From the NCBI GenBank assembly GCA_017559185.1, contig JAFYSU010000004.1, forward strand, positions 1 to 64,000: a stretch of 64,000 nucleotides of DNA, given 5' to 3'. This document shows positions 1 to 7,611 of this stretch, piece after piece (the stretch's first letter is position 1; each line of letters begins with the position of its first letter). The notes beneath the pieces were generated by a model. The model was not told the DNA's origin, did not search any database, and saw only the letters and a program-made list of their open reading frames with translations. The position numbers were made by a program, and so were the translations under genes. The DNA is from Oscillospiraceae bacterium (GTDB lineage: Bacteria; Bacillota; Clostridia; Oscillospirales; Ruminococcaceae).

Positions 1-1437
1 AAGTCGAAGCCTAACGACTTTTGGAATAACCTTACAGCAGGTTCGGGTTATTACAACAGCGGTGGAATGTCGGCTGTGGGGAACGGTAACGCAAAATTTG
101 ATATAAGTAAACCTTTAAGCGATTTTGCAAACAAACACGACAAAGATTTGCAGCGGTTTTATAATGCGGGAAATGCAGGACTTAATGGGGGCGTTACCGA
201 CTATCAGCCTTTATTTTCAGCAGCAAGCAAGCTTTGGAAGGACAATACAGAGTATATAGCAAAGAACAACACCGCTTTCGGCACAGAAGAGCAAAGTGTT
301 TTTGAAGTTTTAGGCAACGCTGCACTTTACGATAAAAGCGGAGGTATGTCAAACAACCTGCTTGGAAGTACCGCAAAGATAACCTACCCAACAAAAGAAG
401 AAGTGAAAATGGCAGCACAAGCTGCAAAACTTGGGGGTTACAGTGCGTTGGAAAACATATACGATGCACAAATGATTAATACCAAGGACACCATTTCGGG
501 ATTGGGTGCGTATAACGGAACACCGCTGTATTTAACCAACATGGCAAACGCACAAAACAGTGCAGGATATAAAGAAACAGCAGAACATGCACTGCAAGAA
601 AAGATAGCAGAGCAGATGTTTAATGAATTTGTTGCAGGAATGAGTGATGAGGAGGTACAAAGATACCTGCAGATATACAACATTACAGCAAATGTTCCGA
701 CAGCGTTGGCAGGTGCAGTAAATCCTGTATTAGGTGCGTTGGCAGTAGGAATGCAAAGCATAGGCAGAACAGCACAGAACGCATACCACAGTAATGGCAA
801 TGACCTAAACCAAGCCATTTTGGCAGGACAAAAACAGGGGCTTATTGACGGTGGTGTTGAATTAGGATTTGCGGCTATACCGTGGTTAGGACAACACATA
901 CCTGACGAAGCAGTTCAAAACAACAGGATAGCAAAAAGTATTCTTGGCAAGGCGGATGAAACCGCCGATGCCGCAAGGTATTCCGATGACTTGCCAGTGT
1001 CGAATAATGTAGAAAGTGTTGAAGGCTCAAAAGACATACTGTATAATGAAGCTGGAAAAACCAATTTATCTACATCCCAAAAGAGAACTAAGCAGGAAGT
1101 ACTTGCTGAAAACAGGGAAAAGGGTGCAAAGTTTGAATCAGAAAAATCAAAACAGTACAGTAAAATTACTTATTGGTACGAAGGTCAAGTTACAATTAAA
1201 TCCAATAAGTCAGGTAAAAAAGTTAGGATAGATGGAATAGGATTTGATTATAATGGTAAGATTGTACTGCATGAATACAAATCATCCGAAACAGCAGCTC
1301 TTACAAAAAATCAGATACAAGTATTCCCTGAACTGGAAGAATACGGTGGAGTGGTTGTAGGCAAGGGAAAAGGGATATTTACAAAGGGGTACAAAATCCC
1401 CCCAACTCGCGTAGAAATAATAAGAAAATATGATTAA
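1..1437 (+). CDS. Polymorphic toxin, C-terminal part, PD-(D/E)xK-like nuclease tip (5' truncated by window)
   Basis: The frame is open from base 1, so this is the 3' end of a longer gene; an ATG at 67 is only an internal methionine. The visible ~478 residues have an alpha-helical, Ala/Asn-rich body and a hydrophobic Ala/Gly stretch near codons 235-255, as in pre-toxin regions of secreted Firmicute toxins. The last ~90 residues hold RIDGIG, then HEYKSS about 16 residues on, then KNQIQVFPELE and GGVVVGKGK. The D, E-x-K and Q spacing fits the restriction-endonuclease fold used as toxin tips in polymorphic toxins. Two small genes follow directly, as expected for immunity genes. The nuclease role is inferred from motifs; the secretion route is not visible. 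Confidence 0.75.
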   Translation, partial: KSKPNDFWNNLTAGSGYYNSGGMSAVGNGNAKFDISKPLSDFANKHDKDLQRFYNAGNAGLNGGVTDYQPLFSAASKLWKDNTEYIAKNNTAFGTEEQSVFEVLGNAALYDKSGGMSNNLLGSTAKITYPTKEEVKMAAQAAKLGGYSALENIYDAQMINTKDTISGLGAYNGTPLYLTNMANAQNSAGYKETAEHALQEKIAEQMFNEFVAGMSDEEVQRYLQIYNITANVPTALAGAVNPVLGALAVGMQSIGRTAQNAYHSNGNDLNQAILAGQKQGLIDGGVELGFAAIPWLGQHIPDEAVQNNRIAKSILGKADETADAARYSDDLPVSNNVESVEGSKDILYNEAGKTNLSTSQKRTKQEVLAENREKGAKFESEKSKQYSKITYWYEGQVTIKSNKSGKKVRIDGIGFDYNGKIVLHEYKSSETAALTKNQIQVFPELEEYGGVVVGKGKGIFTKGYKIPPTRVEIIRKYD

Positions 1438-1455
1438 TTTAAGGAGAAAGTGAAA

Positions 1456-1833
1456 ATGGCAATTGAAAAAACAAATGTAATAGACGGAATGACACCTGAG
1501 GATAATGGGAAATGCTTAAAAATGGTCATTTACGATTATTTCGAATGGAGTGAGATAATTGAAACGGAGCATTTGATAATGCTAAGAGACAAACTAAACT
1601 CCTATGCGACATACTGGGAAGAACGAGAATTTGAAAATATTTCCAAGTACAATGGATTTGATTTTGACTATGCAGTTATTGAATACCATACTTTACACGC
1701 TCCCAGTGAAAAAGCAATTGCTTTTCTGAGTTATGCTCAAAAACAGCTAAGGGAGGCAAATATACTAATAGGAAGCATTTTTGTTGGAGATGCCGACAAT
1801 GCGGTGCGTTATGATTTGGTATCTGAAGAATAG
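1456..1833 (+). CDS. Probable immunity protein, DUF6572-like
   Basis: A 125-residue acidic cytosolic protein with no signal peptide, 18 bp after the toxin stop. The N-terminal half has the pattern VIDGMTPEDNG, then a YDYFEW motif, then EHLIMLRDKLNSY; this resembles my recollection of the DUF6572 family (I-D-xx...D-xx-W...HL-xx-L-xx-K-x-N-x-Y). It most likely binds and blocks the neighbouring nuclease tip. The start is the ATG at 1456, nine bases after AAGGAG; a GTG at 1450 is too close to that site. Family assignment is from memory of the pattern; the immunity role rests on position and size. Confidence 0.6.
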   Translation: MAIEKTNVIDGMTPEDNGKCLKMVIYDYFEWSEIIETEHLIMLRDKLNSYATYWEEREFENISKYNGFDFDYAVIEYHTLHAPSEKAIAFLSYAQKQLREANILIGSIFVGDADNAVRYDLVSEE

Positions 1834-1899
1834 CTGTGACAGCAGAGGAATTGTAAGCTGAAAAGAATATACAACAATAAAAGAATGAGAGGTAATTTC

Positions 1900-2394
1900 A
1901 TGAGCATGATGGCAGTTTATCAGATGGCGGACGATAAAAAAATTAAAGAGCTATTAGATATGTCTCAGGATGAGATATTAGCTGAATGGGAAAAACTGCA
2001 GGAAAATGAAGAAGGCTATTTGGAAATTGGGGAATTATGGGATGGTTTACACTGTTTGATGACAGGAAAAACTACATCGGAAATTGAAGACGGTAATACA
2101 TTAAGTGAATCAATTACAGGAACAGAAACTTTTGGTACCGAAGATTTTATTGCATACATACTTTCGGAAAAAGTTTTGCTTATTTCGGATGCATTACAAG
2201 ATTTTGACATAGATAGTGCAATTGAAACATTTGACCCAGAAGTATTTGCTCAAAAAGATGTTTATCCTAACATATGGGAAGATGAAGACATAGAGGATTT
2301 GCAGGAAGAGTTAAACGAAAATTTTTGTGCTCTGAAAGATTTTTATAAAAAGGCAGCAGAAATGGGTAAGGGCGTAATTGTTGGGATTTATTAA
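1900..2394 (+). CDS. DUF1877 / YfbM-family protein, possible second immunity or accessory gene
   Basis: A 164-residue acidic protein. The block LEIGELWDGLHCLMTGK, the VYPNIW segment and the ending FYKKAAEMGKGVIVGIY match the DUF1877 (YfbM) pattern. The function of this family is not established; its members recur beside polymorphic toxins and may act as immunity proteins. The ATG at 1900 follows AGAGGT by six bases and is preferred over the in-frame ATG at 1885, which overlaps that site. Same strand as the toxin and its first downstream gene, 66 bp after the latter. Confidence 0.65.
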   Translation: MSMMAVYQMADDKKIKELLDMSQDEILAEWEKLQENEEGYLEIGELWDGLHCLMTGKTTSEIEDGNTLSESITGTETFGTEDFIAYILSEKVLLISDALQDFDIDSAIETFDPEVFAQKDVYPNIWEDEDIEDLQEELNENFCALKDFYKKAAEMGKGVIVGIY

Positions 2395-2452
2395 AAAGTC
2401 TTTGGGCATCGTTATGAAGTTCCCGTGACGACAATTATGACAATACTTTCCC

Positions 2453-2545
2453 CCAAAAACCCGTCCCATAACTGCACACCCCACACCATATTGGGACTAT
2501 ATTTACCATGTAAACGAATAACCTTTTCGAGTGGAAATAATTTTT
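2453..2545. repeat. Dispersed repeat, copy 1 of 2
   Basis: About 93 bp closely matching 4828-4921 in the same orientation. Shared blocks include GTCCCATAA, then TGCACA, then ACTATATTTACCAT, then TAAACGAATAAC. It lies in non-coding DNA between the toxin locus and the symporter gene, while copy 2 lies just after the symporter. No open frame is conserved between the copies, so it looks like a REP-type or decayed mobile element. Confidence 0.65.
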
Positions 2546-2617
2546 CATGTCGTGGGGCAAATAAATTTATTCCACGCAACAGGGGCAAAAGGCTTAGCTC
2601 CCCAACATAGCAAAAAC

Positions 2618-2650
2618 GACCTGACACCTTGCGGTGTCGGGTCATTTTTT
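2618..2650 (+). terminator. Rho-independent terminator of the toxin locus
   Basis: An 11-bp stem GACCTGACACC / GGTGTCGGGTC with one G-U pair and a TTGC loop, followed by ATTTTTTG. It ends transcripts coming from the toxin and immunity genes. Confidence 0.85.
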
Positions 2651-3076
2651 GTCCTTTGGACAATCGAAACCTCGCATAAATAGTTGAAATTAATGTTTCT
2701 GCAACTGTCACTGCTGACATTGGCAAATTAAAAGGGAGGAGTACAGTACACGCAAGTAGTAGTGCGACAAGATTCTATCCACTCACAGTTTAGGGTAAAA
2801 TTCTGTGGCAGTATTTTGCCTGTTGGCTGGAAATTCTCGTATCTTTCTTTTATAATATGGTTAGACAAATTTACATTCAGCATGATGGTTAACACTGTTT
2901 TACAGGGAGTGGATTTGTGGGTTAATTTACAAAAGAAAATTATGAATTGGGAGCCGTCTAACTTGCTGTAGTTTTGCCATGTTGCCACATCATTCAAAGG
3001 AAGCTTTGATGAGGTGTGGGCAGTTATTAACGAAAGTGTAATTAACAAAAGAAAATAGTCTGAAGGGAAAATCAAT

Positions 3077-4720
3077 ATGAAATATAAAATCTCTCCTGAC
3101 CGTACCGAATTGGTCGAAGCCTTGGAATTCGTCGAGCAAAAGCTGACAGAATATAAGCTTAACAACAAGGAAATTATAAAAAATATCCTTGCTGCCGAAG
3201 AGGTAATCAATGCGCTTTTGGCACATTCGAAGAATGCAGATTATATTTATCTTTCGGTACGCCGTATTTTTAATGAGATATCTATAGAAATATCTGTTCC
3301 GGGCAATGAGTTCGCTTTTGAAAATGAATTTACAATGGGAGCAGAACTATGCGCGGATGATGTTGGGCCGGAAACAGAGAGTGCCATTCGCGGAATGATT
3401 TTGAAATCCCTTATGGGAGATTTGAAGTACCGCTACCGTGCAGGTATGAACACTGTGCGAATCTGTGCAGCTAAATCCAAACGGGCAATGCTTTATAAAA
3501 CACTTGGAGCGATGGCATTGGCTGTTATATTGGGTGTTTTACTCAGAAATTTTGCACCCGAAAGCATTTATATGCCTGTGAACGACCATGTTCTTGTTTC
3601 CGTGAAAACAATGTATATGAATGCATTGAAGATGATTGTGGCTCCGGTAGTGTTCTTCTCAATCGTATCCTGTATAGGGCAGTTTTCAAATTTGTCTGAA
3701 ATAGGAAAAATCGGCGGAAGAGTCATTCTGCTGTACAGCTTTACTACTGTAATTGCTGCATTGTTGGGAACAAGCATGTTTTACCTGTTCCGTCCGGGTG
3801 AGTTTGGCTCCGTTATTTTTGATACAGCAGGGGCAGCTGCTGAAGCGCAGACTGTCAATGTTTCATTTACTGACATGATTGTGAACATTGTTCCGAATAA
3901 TTTCTTTAAGCCTTTTCTGGAAGCTGAAATGCTGCAGCTGATTTTCCTTGCTGTTTTGTGCGGAATTGCAGTTGGCATGATAGGAAAATATTCTCGGATA
4001 TTGAACGATTTGTTTGCGGCATGTAATGAACTGTTCCTGAAGATTACTTCTTTGATTATTAAGTTTATGCCGCTGGCTGTATTTTGCAGTTTCCTTTCCA
4101 TGATTATCGAAATGGGGGCAGATGCAATTCTTTCTATATTCAAGATTGTTGGTGTCTTTGTAGTGGCTATAGCAGGCATGATAGTTGTTTACTGTGGAAT
4201 TATTGGTGTATTTGCAAGACTTAATCCGCTTCCATTCTGTAAAAAATATGCACCAACTATGGCACAGGTGTTCAGCATGGGTTCCAGCAACGCTTCACTT
4301 CCCATCAATATGGAGGCATGCAAAAAGCTTGGCGTTTCTCCCAAGGTATATTCCCTGTCATTGCCGTTAGGGGCGACCATAAACATGGACGGAACCAGTA
4401 TCTTCCTGAGTGTATTTGCGTTTGCGCTGGCAAGGCTGTGCGGGGTAACAATTCCGCCTGCGGCGATGGTGTCGGTGCTGATTTCCATCATTGTGCTGTC
4501 GTTAGGTGCACCGGGAATCCCAGGCTCAGGTTTGGTTTGCCTGTCTGTGCTGTTGGCGCAGTTGAATGTTCCAATCGAAGCTGTGGCACTGGTAATGGGT
4601 ATTGATACTCTTATGGGTATGCTGCGATGCATGAACAACTGTCTGGGTGATGTTGCCATCAGCTTAGTGGTGGCAAAGCAGGAAAATTTGCTGGACATTG
4701 ATAAGTACAATGCCGTTTAA
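3077..4720 (+). CDS. Dicarboxylate/amino acid:cation symporter with N-terminal HATPase-like domain
   Basis: 547 residues. Residues ~140-540 are a DAACS transporter of the GltP/SstT/DctA type, with SMGSSNASLP near residue 395 (equivalent to the serine-rich re-entrant loop) and GATINMDGTS near 435, the NMDGT sodium/substrate motif. It should import dicarboxylates or acidic amino acids with Na+ or H+. The first ~135 residues are soluble and resemble a GHKL/anti-sigma-type ATPase domain: AAEEVINALLAHS at 39-51 looks like an N-box, but the following DxGxG G1 box is not recognisable (VPGNEF), so it may not bind ATP. The start ATG follows AAGGG. Flanked by the two dispersed repeats. Confidence 0.85.
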   Translation: MKYKISPDRTELVEALEFVEQKLTEYKLNNKEIIKNILAAEEVINALLAHSKNADYIYLSVRRIFNEISIEISVPGNEFAFENEFTMGAELCADDVGPETESAIRGMILKSLMGDLKYRYRAGMNTVRICAAKSKRAMLYKTLGAMALAVILGVLLRNFAPESIYMPVNDHVLVSVKTMYMNALKMIVAPVVFFSIVSCIGQFSNLSEIGKIGGRVILLYSFTTVIAALLGTSMFYLFRPGEFGSVIFDTAGAAAEAQTVNVSFTDMIVNIVPNNFFKPFLEAEMLQLIFLAVLCGIAVGMIGKYSRILNDLFAACNELFLKITSLIIKFMPLAVFCSFLSMIIEMGADAILSIFKIVGVFVVAIAGMIVVYCGIIGVFARLNPLPFCKKYAPTMAQVFSMGSSNASLPINMEACKKLGVSPKVYSLSLPLGATINMDGTSIFLSVFAFALARLCGVTIPPAAMVSVLISIIVLSLGAPGIPGSGLVCLSVLLAQLNVPIEAVALVMGIDTLMGMLRCMNNCLGDVAISLVVAKQENLLDIDKYNAV

Positions 4721-4827
4721 TGCTGTCAATTTAGAATGTAATAGTATATGAGTGCTGATAAGGGTTTGGTAAGTGTCTGGCGTATAGTTGCTGCAAGCTT
4801 GTACACACCTCCAAATCCCAAACGCCT

Positions 4828-4921
4828 CGAAAAAACAGTCCCATAATTGCACAAACCCCACCCTGTTGCGACTATATTTACCATATAAACGAATAACATT
4901 TTCCGAGAGGGAATAGCATTT
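4828..4921. repeat. Dispersed repeat, copy 2 of 2
   Basis: Direct-orientation partner of 2453-2545, with scattered substitutions and small gaps. It sits 11 bp before the hairpin at 4933. Confidence 0.65.
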
Positions 4922-4932
4922 AAAGCTTTTAC

Positions 4933-4970
4933 AAACGCTCCGTCTGAGTTTATAACCAGATGGAGCGTTT
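4933..4970 (+). terminator. Stable hairpin, probable terminator after the symporter gene
   Basis: A 14-bp stem, AAACGCTCCGTCTG against CAGATGGAGCGTTT with one G-U pair, and a 10-base loop. It has only three Ts after the stem, so termination strength is uncertain. Its 3' arm is inside duplicate A; duplicate B at 6364 keeps only the end of that arm. Confidence 0.5.
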
Positions 4971-5074
4971 AACTATCCTGAATAACGGACAGCAAAAGTT
5001 GTAAAATTTAAAATAGAAGTAAGCAGTTGCAGCGATTGTTGTAACTTGATAAAATTAAAAAATGCGTTGGGGGT
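4962..5074. repeat. Duplicated sbcDC promoter region, copy A
   Basis: 113 bp almost identical to 6364-6477: I count two substitutions (4967, 4979) and one A-run length difference (six As versus seven). It carries the same promoter as copy B. The two direct copies bracket a ~1.3 kb segment with two small genes. Confidence 0.9.
5027..5055 (+). promoter_or_regulatory. Sigma-A promoter in duplicate A, reads into the two-gene cassette
   Basis: TTGCAG, 17 bp, TAAAAT. The same boxes occur at 6429-6457 ahead of sbcD. Transcription from here would cross 5178-6040 and stop at the hairpin at 6044. Confidence 0.6.
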
Positions 5075-5177
5075 TGAGAAGAAGCTGCCTCTTCAATTAA
5101 TAAGTAACTATTAGGGATTAAATCGGGTAAAAAGAAATAATTTGTAGCATAATGGTGTTATAGGAGGGTGAGGTCAG

Positions 5178-5582
5178 ATGACTATAGACAGAGTTGTTAA
5201 GATACAAGTAGTAGAGAACGGCTTATATGGCTTATATAATTTTGAGGATCGGTCATCTACAGGGAAAACATATCTTTGCAACCTTTTGAAGGCTTATAAC
5301 AGGGACGGTGAACCTGTGTGGGGATACACTTATGATGATTTCAGAAATGGAGTAAGTATAAGAAAAGCAATAGAAGAAGGGTACAAACTTGTAGTAATAG
5401 ATAGATACGATATGTATTACGGTGAAATGTTGGAAGACATAAATGAACTTGCAAAAAATTGTATCGTATTAGTAGCTTGTAATAGATTCTTACCTATGAA
5501 GTGTGATTATGATCTATGCTTCATCGAGATGGAGGCGGCAGGAGGATTAATAAAGGCAAAGTGCTTAAAAAGGAAACCTTAA
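5178..5582 (+). CDS. Small P-loop-like protein of the inserted cassette
   Basis: 134 residues, unrecognised. Near residue 27 the run EDRSSTGKTYL has the GKT of a Walker A motif, but the usual first Gly/Ala of the P-loop is Asp. KLVVIDRYDMY near residue 75 looks like a Walker B strand (hydrophobic run then Asp). This suggests a very small NTPase, or a degenerate one. No signal peptide or membrane segment. The ATG at 5178 follows AGGAGGGTGAGG. The next gene starts 14 bp after its stop, so the two are probably cotranscribed. It lies between the two duplicated promoter copies, which marks it as acquired. Confidence 0.6.
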   Translation: MTIDRVVKIQVVENGLYGLYNFEDRSSTGKTYLCNLLKAYNRDGEPVWGYTYDDFRNGVSIRKAIEEGYKLVVIDRYDMYYGEMLEDINELAKNCIVLVACNRFLPMKCDYDLCFIEMEAAGGLIKAKCLKRKP

Positions 5583-5596
5583 AAAGGAGAAAGTAA

Positions 5597-6040
5597 ATGC
5601 TTAACATAAGAATAAAAGAAGATACTAAGATGTCCACTGATGTGGAAGCGGTGTTTACCAGAATGAAAAATGGGATAGAAGATACGAAACTGAATAGACA
5701 GTTATTAAAGGAGATAGAGAAAGCAGAGTACTGTGATAGCCACTCATTTATAGATAGATTTGGTAATAAACTGAATTTAATGTATCTGAGTACTGGATGC
5801 AAAGCAGCCTTGTTGGTAGCAGCATTTCCCGATATAGAGATAGACATAGATGAATGTGGATACAATGCAAGGGATAGTATAATAAGGCACATAAAGAACG
5901 GAAATATAATTATGTCAGAACCTTTGATGGAATTATCCTTCGATGAGGAAGACCCAATAGACAACGACATATCAGTTCAAGTGGACGGATATGTATTTAC
6001 AACTATGGAAGAACTGTGTAAATACTTCCAGTGGAGGTGA
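5597..6040 (+). CDS. Hypothetical protein, resembles DUF4869
   Basis: 147 residues, acidic and cytosolic. The core LSTGCKAALLVAAFPDIEID followed by CGYNARDSIIRHI matches my recollection of DUF4869 (SGGVK..., then a CGDNCA-like turn). That family has no known role. The ATG follows AAGGAG by nine bases. It is the second gene of the cassette, followed four bases later by a strong terminator. A partner role with the P-loop-like protein upstream is suggested only by context. Confidence 0.55.
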   Translation: MLNIRIKEDTKMSTDVEAVFTRMKNGIEDTKLNRQLLKEIEKAEYCDSHSFIDRFGNKLNLMYLSTGCKAALLVAAFPDIEIDIDECGYNARDSIIRHIKNGNIIMSEPLMELSFDEEDPIDNDISVQVDGYVFTTMEELCKYFQWR

Positions 6041-6043
6041 ATG

Positions 6044-6085
6044 AGAGGAGCTGAACAGAAAGTTCAGCTCCTCTTGCGTTTTAAG
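6044..6085 (+). terminator. Strong terminator closing the cassette
   Basis: A perfect 13-bp stem, AGAGGAGCTGAAC / GTTCAGCTCCTCT, loop AGAAA, followed by TGCGTTTT. Confidence 0.8.
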
Positions 6086-6363
6086 GGAAAAGCAGCATAC
6101 TAAAGCCTTAAATTAACAGTGCCAATTAAGAAAATGCGGGTAAAAACGGGTTGCCAAGGTGTTTTAGTAGTTGAGGGTATAGTTAAATATGGTAAAGTAT
6201 AAAAAACAATTTCCCCCAATTTTTGTTTTTGAGTAACATGTTTTTGCTCCCTTTCAAGGGATGGTAAAGTGTGTACCGGAATTTTTAAATCAGATTTGTA
6301 AGTTCATAATACCTCAAAAAAACCACAATAGAAAATTTTACGATAATTACAATTAAAAATAAC
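6086..6363. other. AT-rich spacer inside the insertion
   Basis: About 280 bp between the cassette terminator and duplicate B. No coding frame or hairpin seen. It probably belongs to the inserted segment, since it has no counterpart upstream of duplicate A. Confidence 0.5.
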
Positions 6364-6477
6364 GGAGCATTTAACTATCCCGAATAACGGACAGCAAAAG
6401 TTGTAAAATTTAAAATAGAAGTAAGCAGTTGCAGCGATTGTTGTAACTTGATAAAATTAAAAAAATGCGTTGGGGGT
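6364..6477. repeat. Duplicated sbcDC promoter region, copy B (in use by sbcD)
   Basis: Direct copy of 4962-5074. It ends at the GGGGGT that serves as sbcD ribosome binding site. Confidence 0.9.
6429..6457 (+). promoter_or_regulatory. sbcDC promoter
   Basis: TTGCAG, 17 bp, TAAAAT, about 27 bp before the sbcD start; identical to the boxes in duplicate A. Confidence 0.6.
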
Positions 6478-6483
6478 AGTCGT

Positions 6484-7611
6484 ATGAAGCTGATACATCT
6501 TTCGGATTTACATATAGGAAAACGAATTGAAGCGGTTTCGCTTCTTGAAGACCAAAAATACATACTTGACCAAATTGCAAAAATTATTTCCGACGAAAAG
6601 CCAAATGCCGTACTGATAGCCGGCGATGTTTACGATAAAACAGTTCCATCGGCAGAAGCGGTAGAACTGTTCGATAATTTTCTGTTCAAGCTGTCGAAAC
6701 TTGAAACAGATGTATTTATTATAAGCGGCAACCACGACAGTGCCGAACGCTTGGCTTTTGGCGGAAGACTAATGCAAAATGCAGGTGTGCATATTTCGCC
6801 TGCCTATAACGGTAAAATTGAACCGATAATTTTGTCGGACGAATATGGTGAAACAGCATTTTGGATGCTGCCGTTTATTAAACCGGCGCATGTTAAACGC
6901 TTTTTTCACGAGGAAGAAATTGAAGATTATACTGCCGCGTGTCGTATTGCGGTGGAAAAAATGAATATAAACAAATCAGTGCGTAATGTTTTGATAGCAC
7001 ATCAATTTGTTACGGGGGCTGACACTTGTGAATCGGAAGAATTAAGTGTAGGCGGCACCGATAATGTGGATGCTGCCGTGTTTAAAGATTTTGATTATGT
7101 AGCACTTGGGCATCTGCATGGACCGCAAAATGTTGGTTCAAAAAAAATGCGTTATTGCGGGACTCCTTTAAAATATTCTTTTTCCGAAGAAAAACACATT
7201 AAAAGCATTACCGTAGTACAGATTAAAGAGAAAGATGACATAACTTTAAGCACAATTCCTTTGCAGCCTTTGCGTGACATGCGGCGAATTCGGGGCAGTT
7301 TTGATGAGCTTATGGGACAAGAATACACAGGAACTGATGATTATGTGCATATAATTCTTACAGATGAAAATGATGTTGCAGAAGCAGCGGGAAAACTTAG
7401 GATTAAATATCCGAACATGGTGAATTTGAGCTATGACAACACACGAACCGCTGCCAACAATATAATTAATGCTGCACAAAACATTAAGCTCAAGTCGCAG
7501 CTGGAACTTTTTGACGAGCTTTATGAGCTGCAAAATAACCGTAAAATGGACGAGCAAGAAAAAGAATTTGTGCAGGAATTGATTGAGTCGGTGTGGGAGC
7601 GTGCGTTATGA
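6484..7611 (+). CDS. sbcD: Exonuclease SbcCD subunit D
   Basis: 375 residues, cytosolic Mn-dependent nuclease subunit of the SbcCD (Mre11-Rad50) complex that opens hairpins and processes DNA ends. Phosphoesterase motifs are visible: HLSDLHIGKR at residues 5-14, AGDVYDK near 48, SGNHDS near 85, and GHLHGPQ near 205. The start is the ATG at 6484, six bases after GGGGGT; upstream in-frame TTG codons lie in the promoter. The stop overlaps the sbcC start (ATGA), indicating translational coupling. Confidence 0.95.
   Translation: MKLIHLSDLHIGKRIEAVSLLEDQKYILDQIAKIISDEKPNAVLIAGDVYDKTVPSAEAVELFDNFLFKLSKLETDVFIISGNHDSAERLAFGGRLMQNAGVHISPAYNGKIEPIILSDEYGETAFWMLPFIKPAHVKRFFHEEEIEDYTAACRIAVEKMNINKSVRNVLIAHQFVTGADTCESEELSVGGTDNVDAAVFKDFDYVALGHLHGPQNVGSKKMRYCGTPLKYSFSEEKHIKSITVVQIKEKDDITLSTIPLQPLRDMRRIRGSFDELMGQEYTGTDDYVHIILTDENDVAEAAGKLRIKYPNMVNLSYDNTRTAANNIINAAQNIKLKSQLELFDELYELQNNRKMDEQEKEFVQELIESVWERAL

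Larger units (their letters stand above)
2395..3076. other. Intergenic region, 680 bp
   Basis: Holds the first copy of a dispersed ~93 bp repeat and a strong terminator (both listed). A TATAAT at about 2861 lacks a good -35 box but could serve the symporter gene at 3077. I see no convincing coding frame. Confidence 0.6.
4721..5177. other. Intergenic region with repeat copy 2, hairpin and promoter duplicate A
   Basis: 457 bp holding, in order, dispersed repeat copy 2, a 14-bp-stem hairpin, duplicate A of the sbcDC promoter region, and about 100 bp of leader before the gene at 5178. The bases just after duplicate A (GAAGCTGCC then TCTTC) resemble a decayed copy of the first codons of sbcD. Confidence 0.7.
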
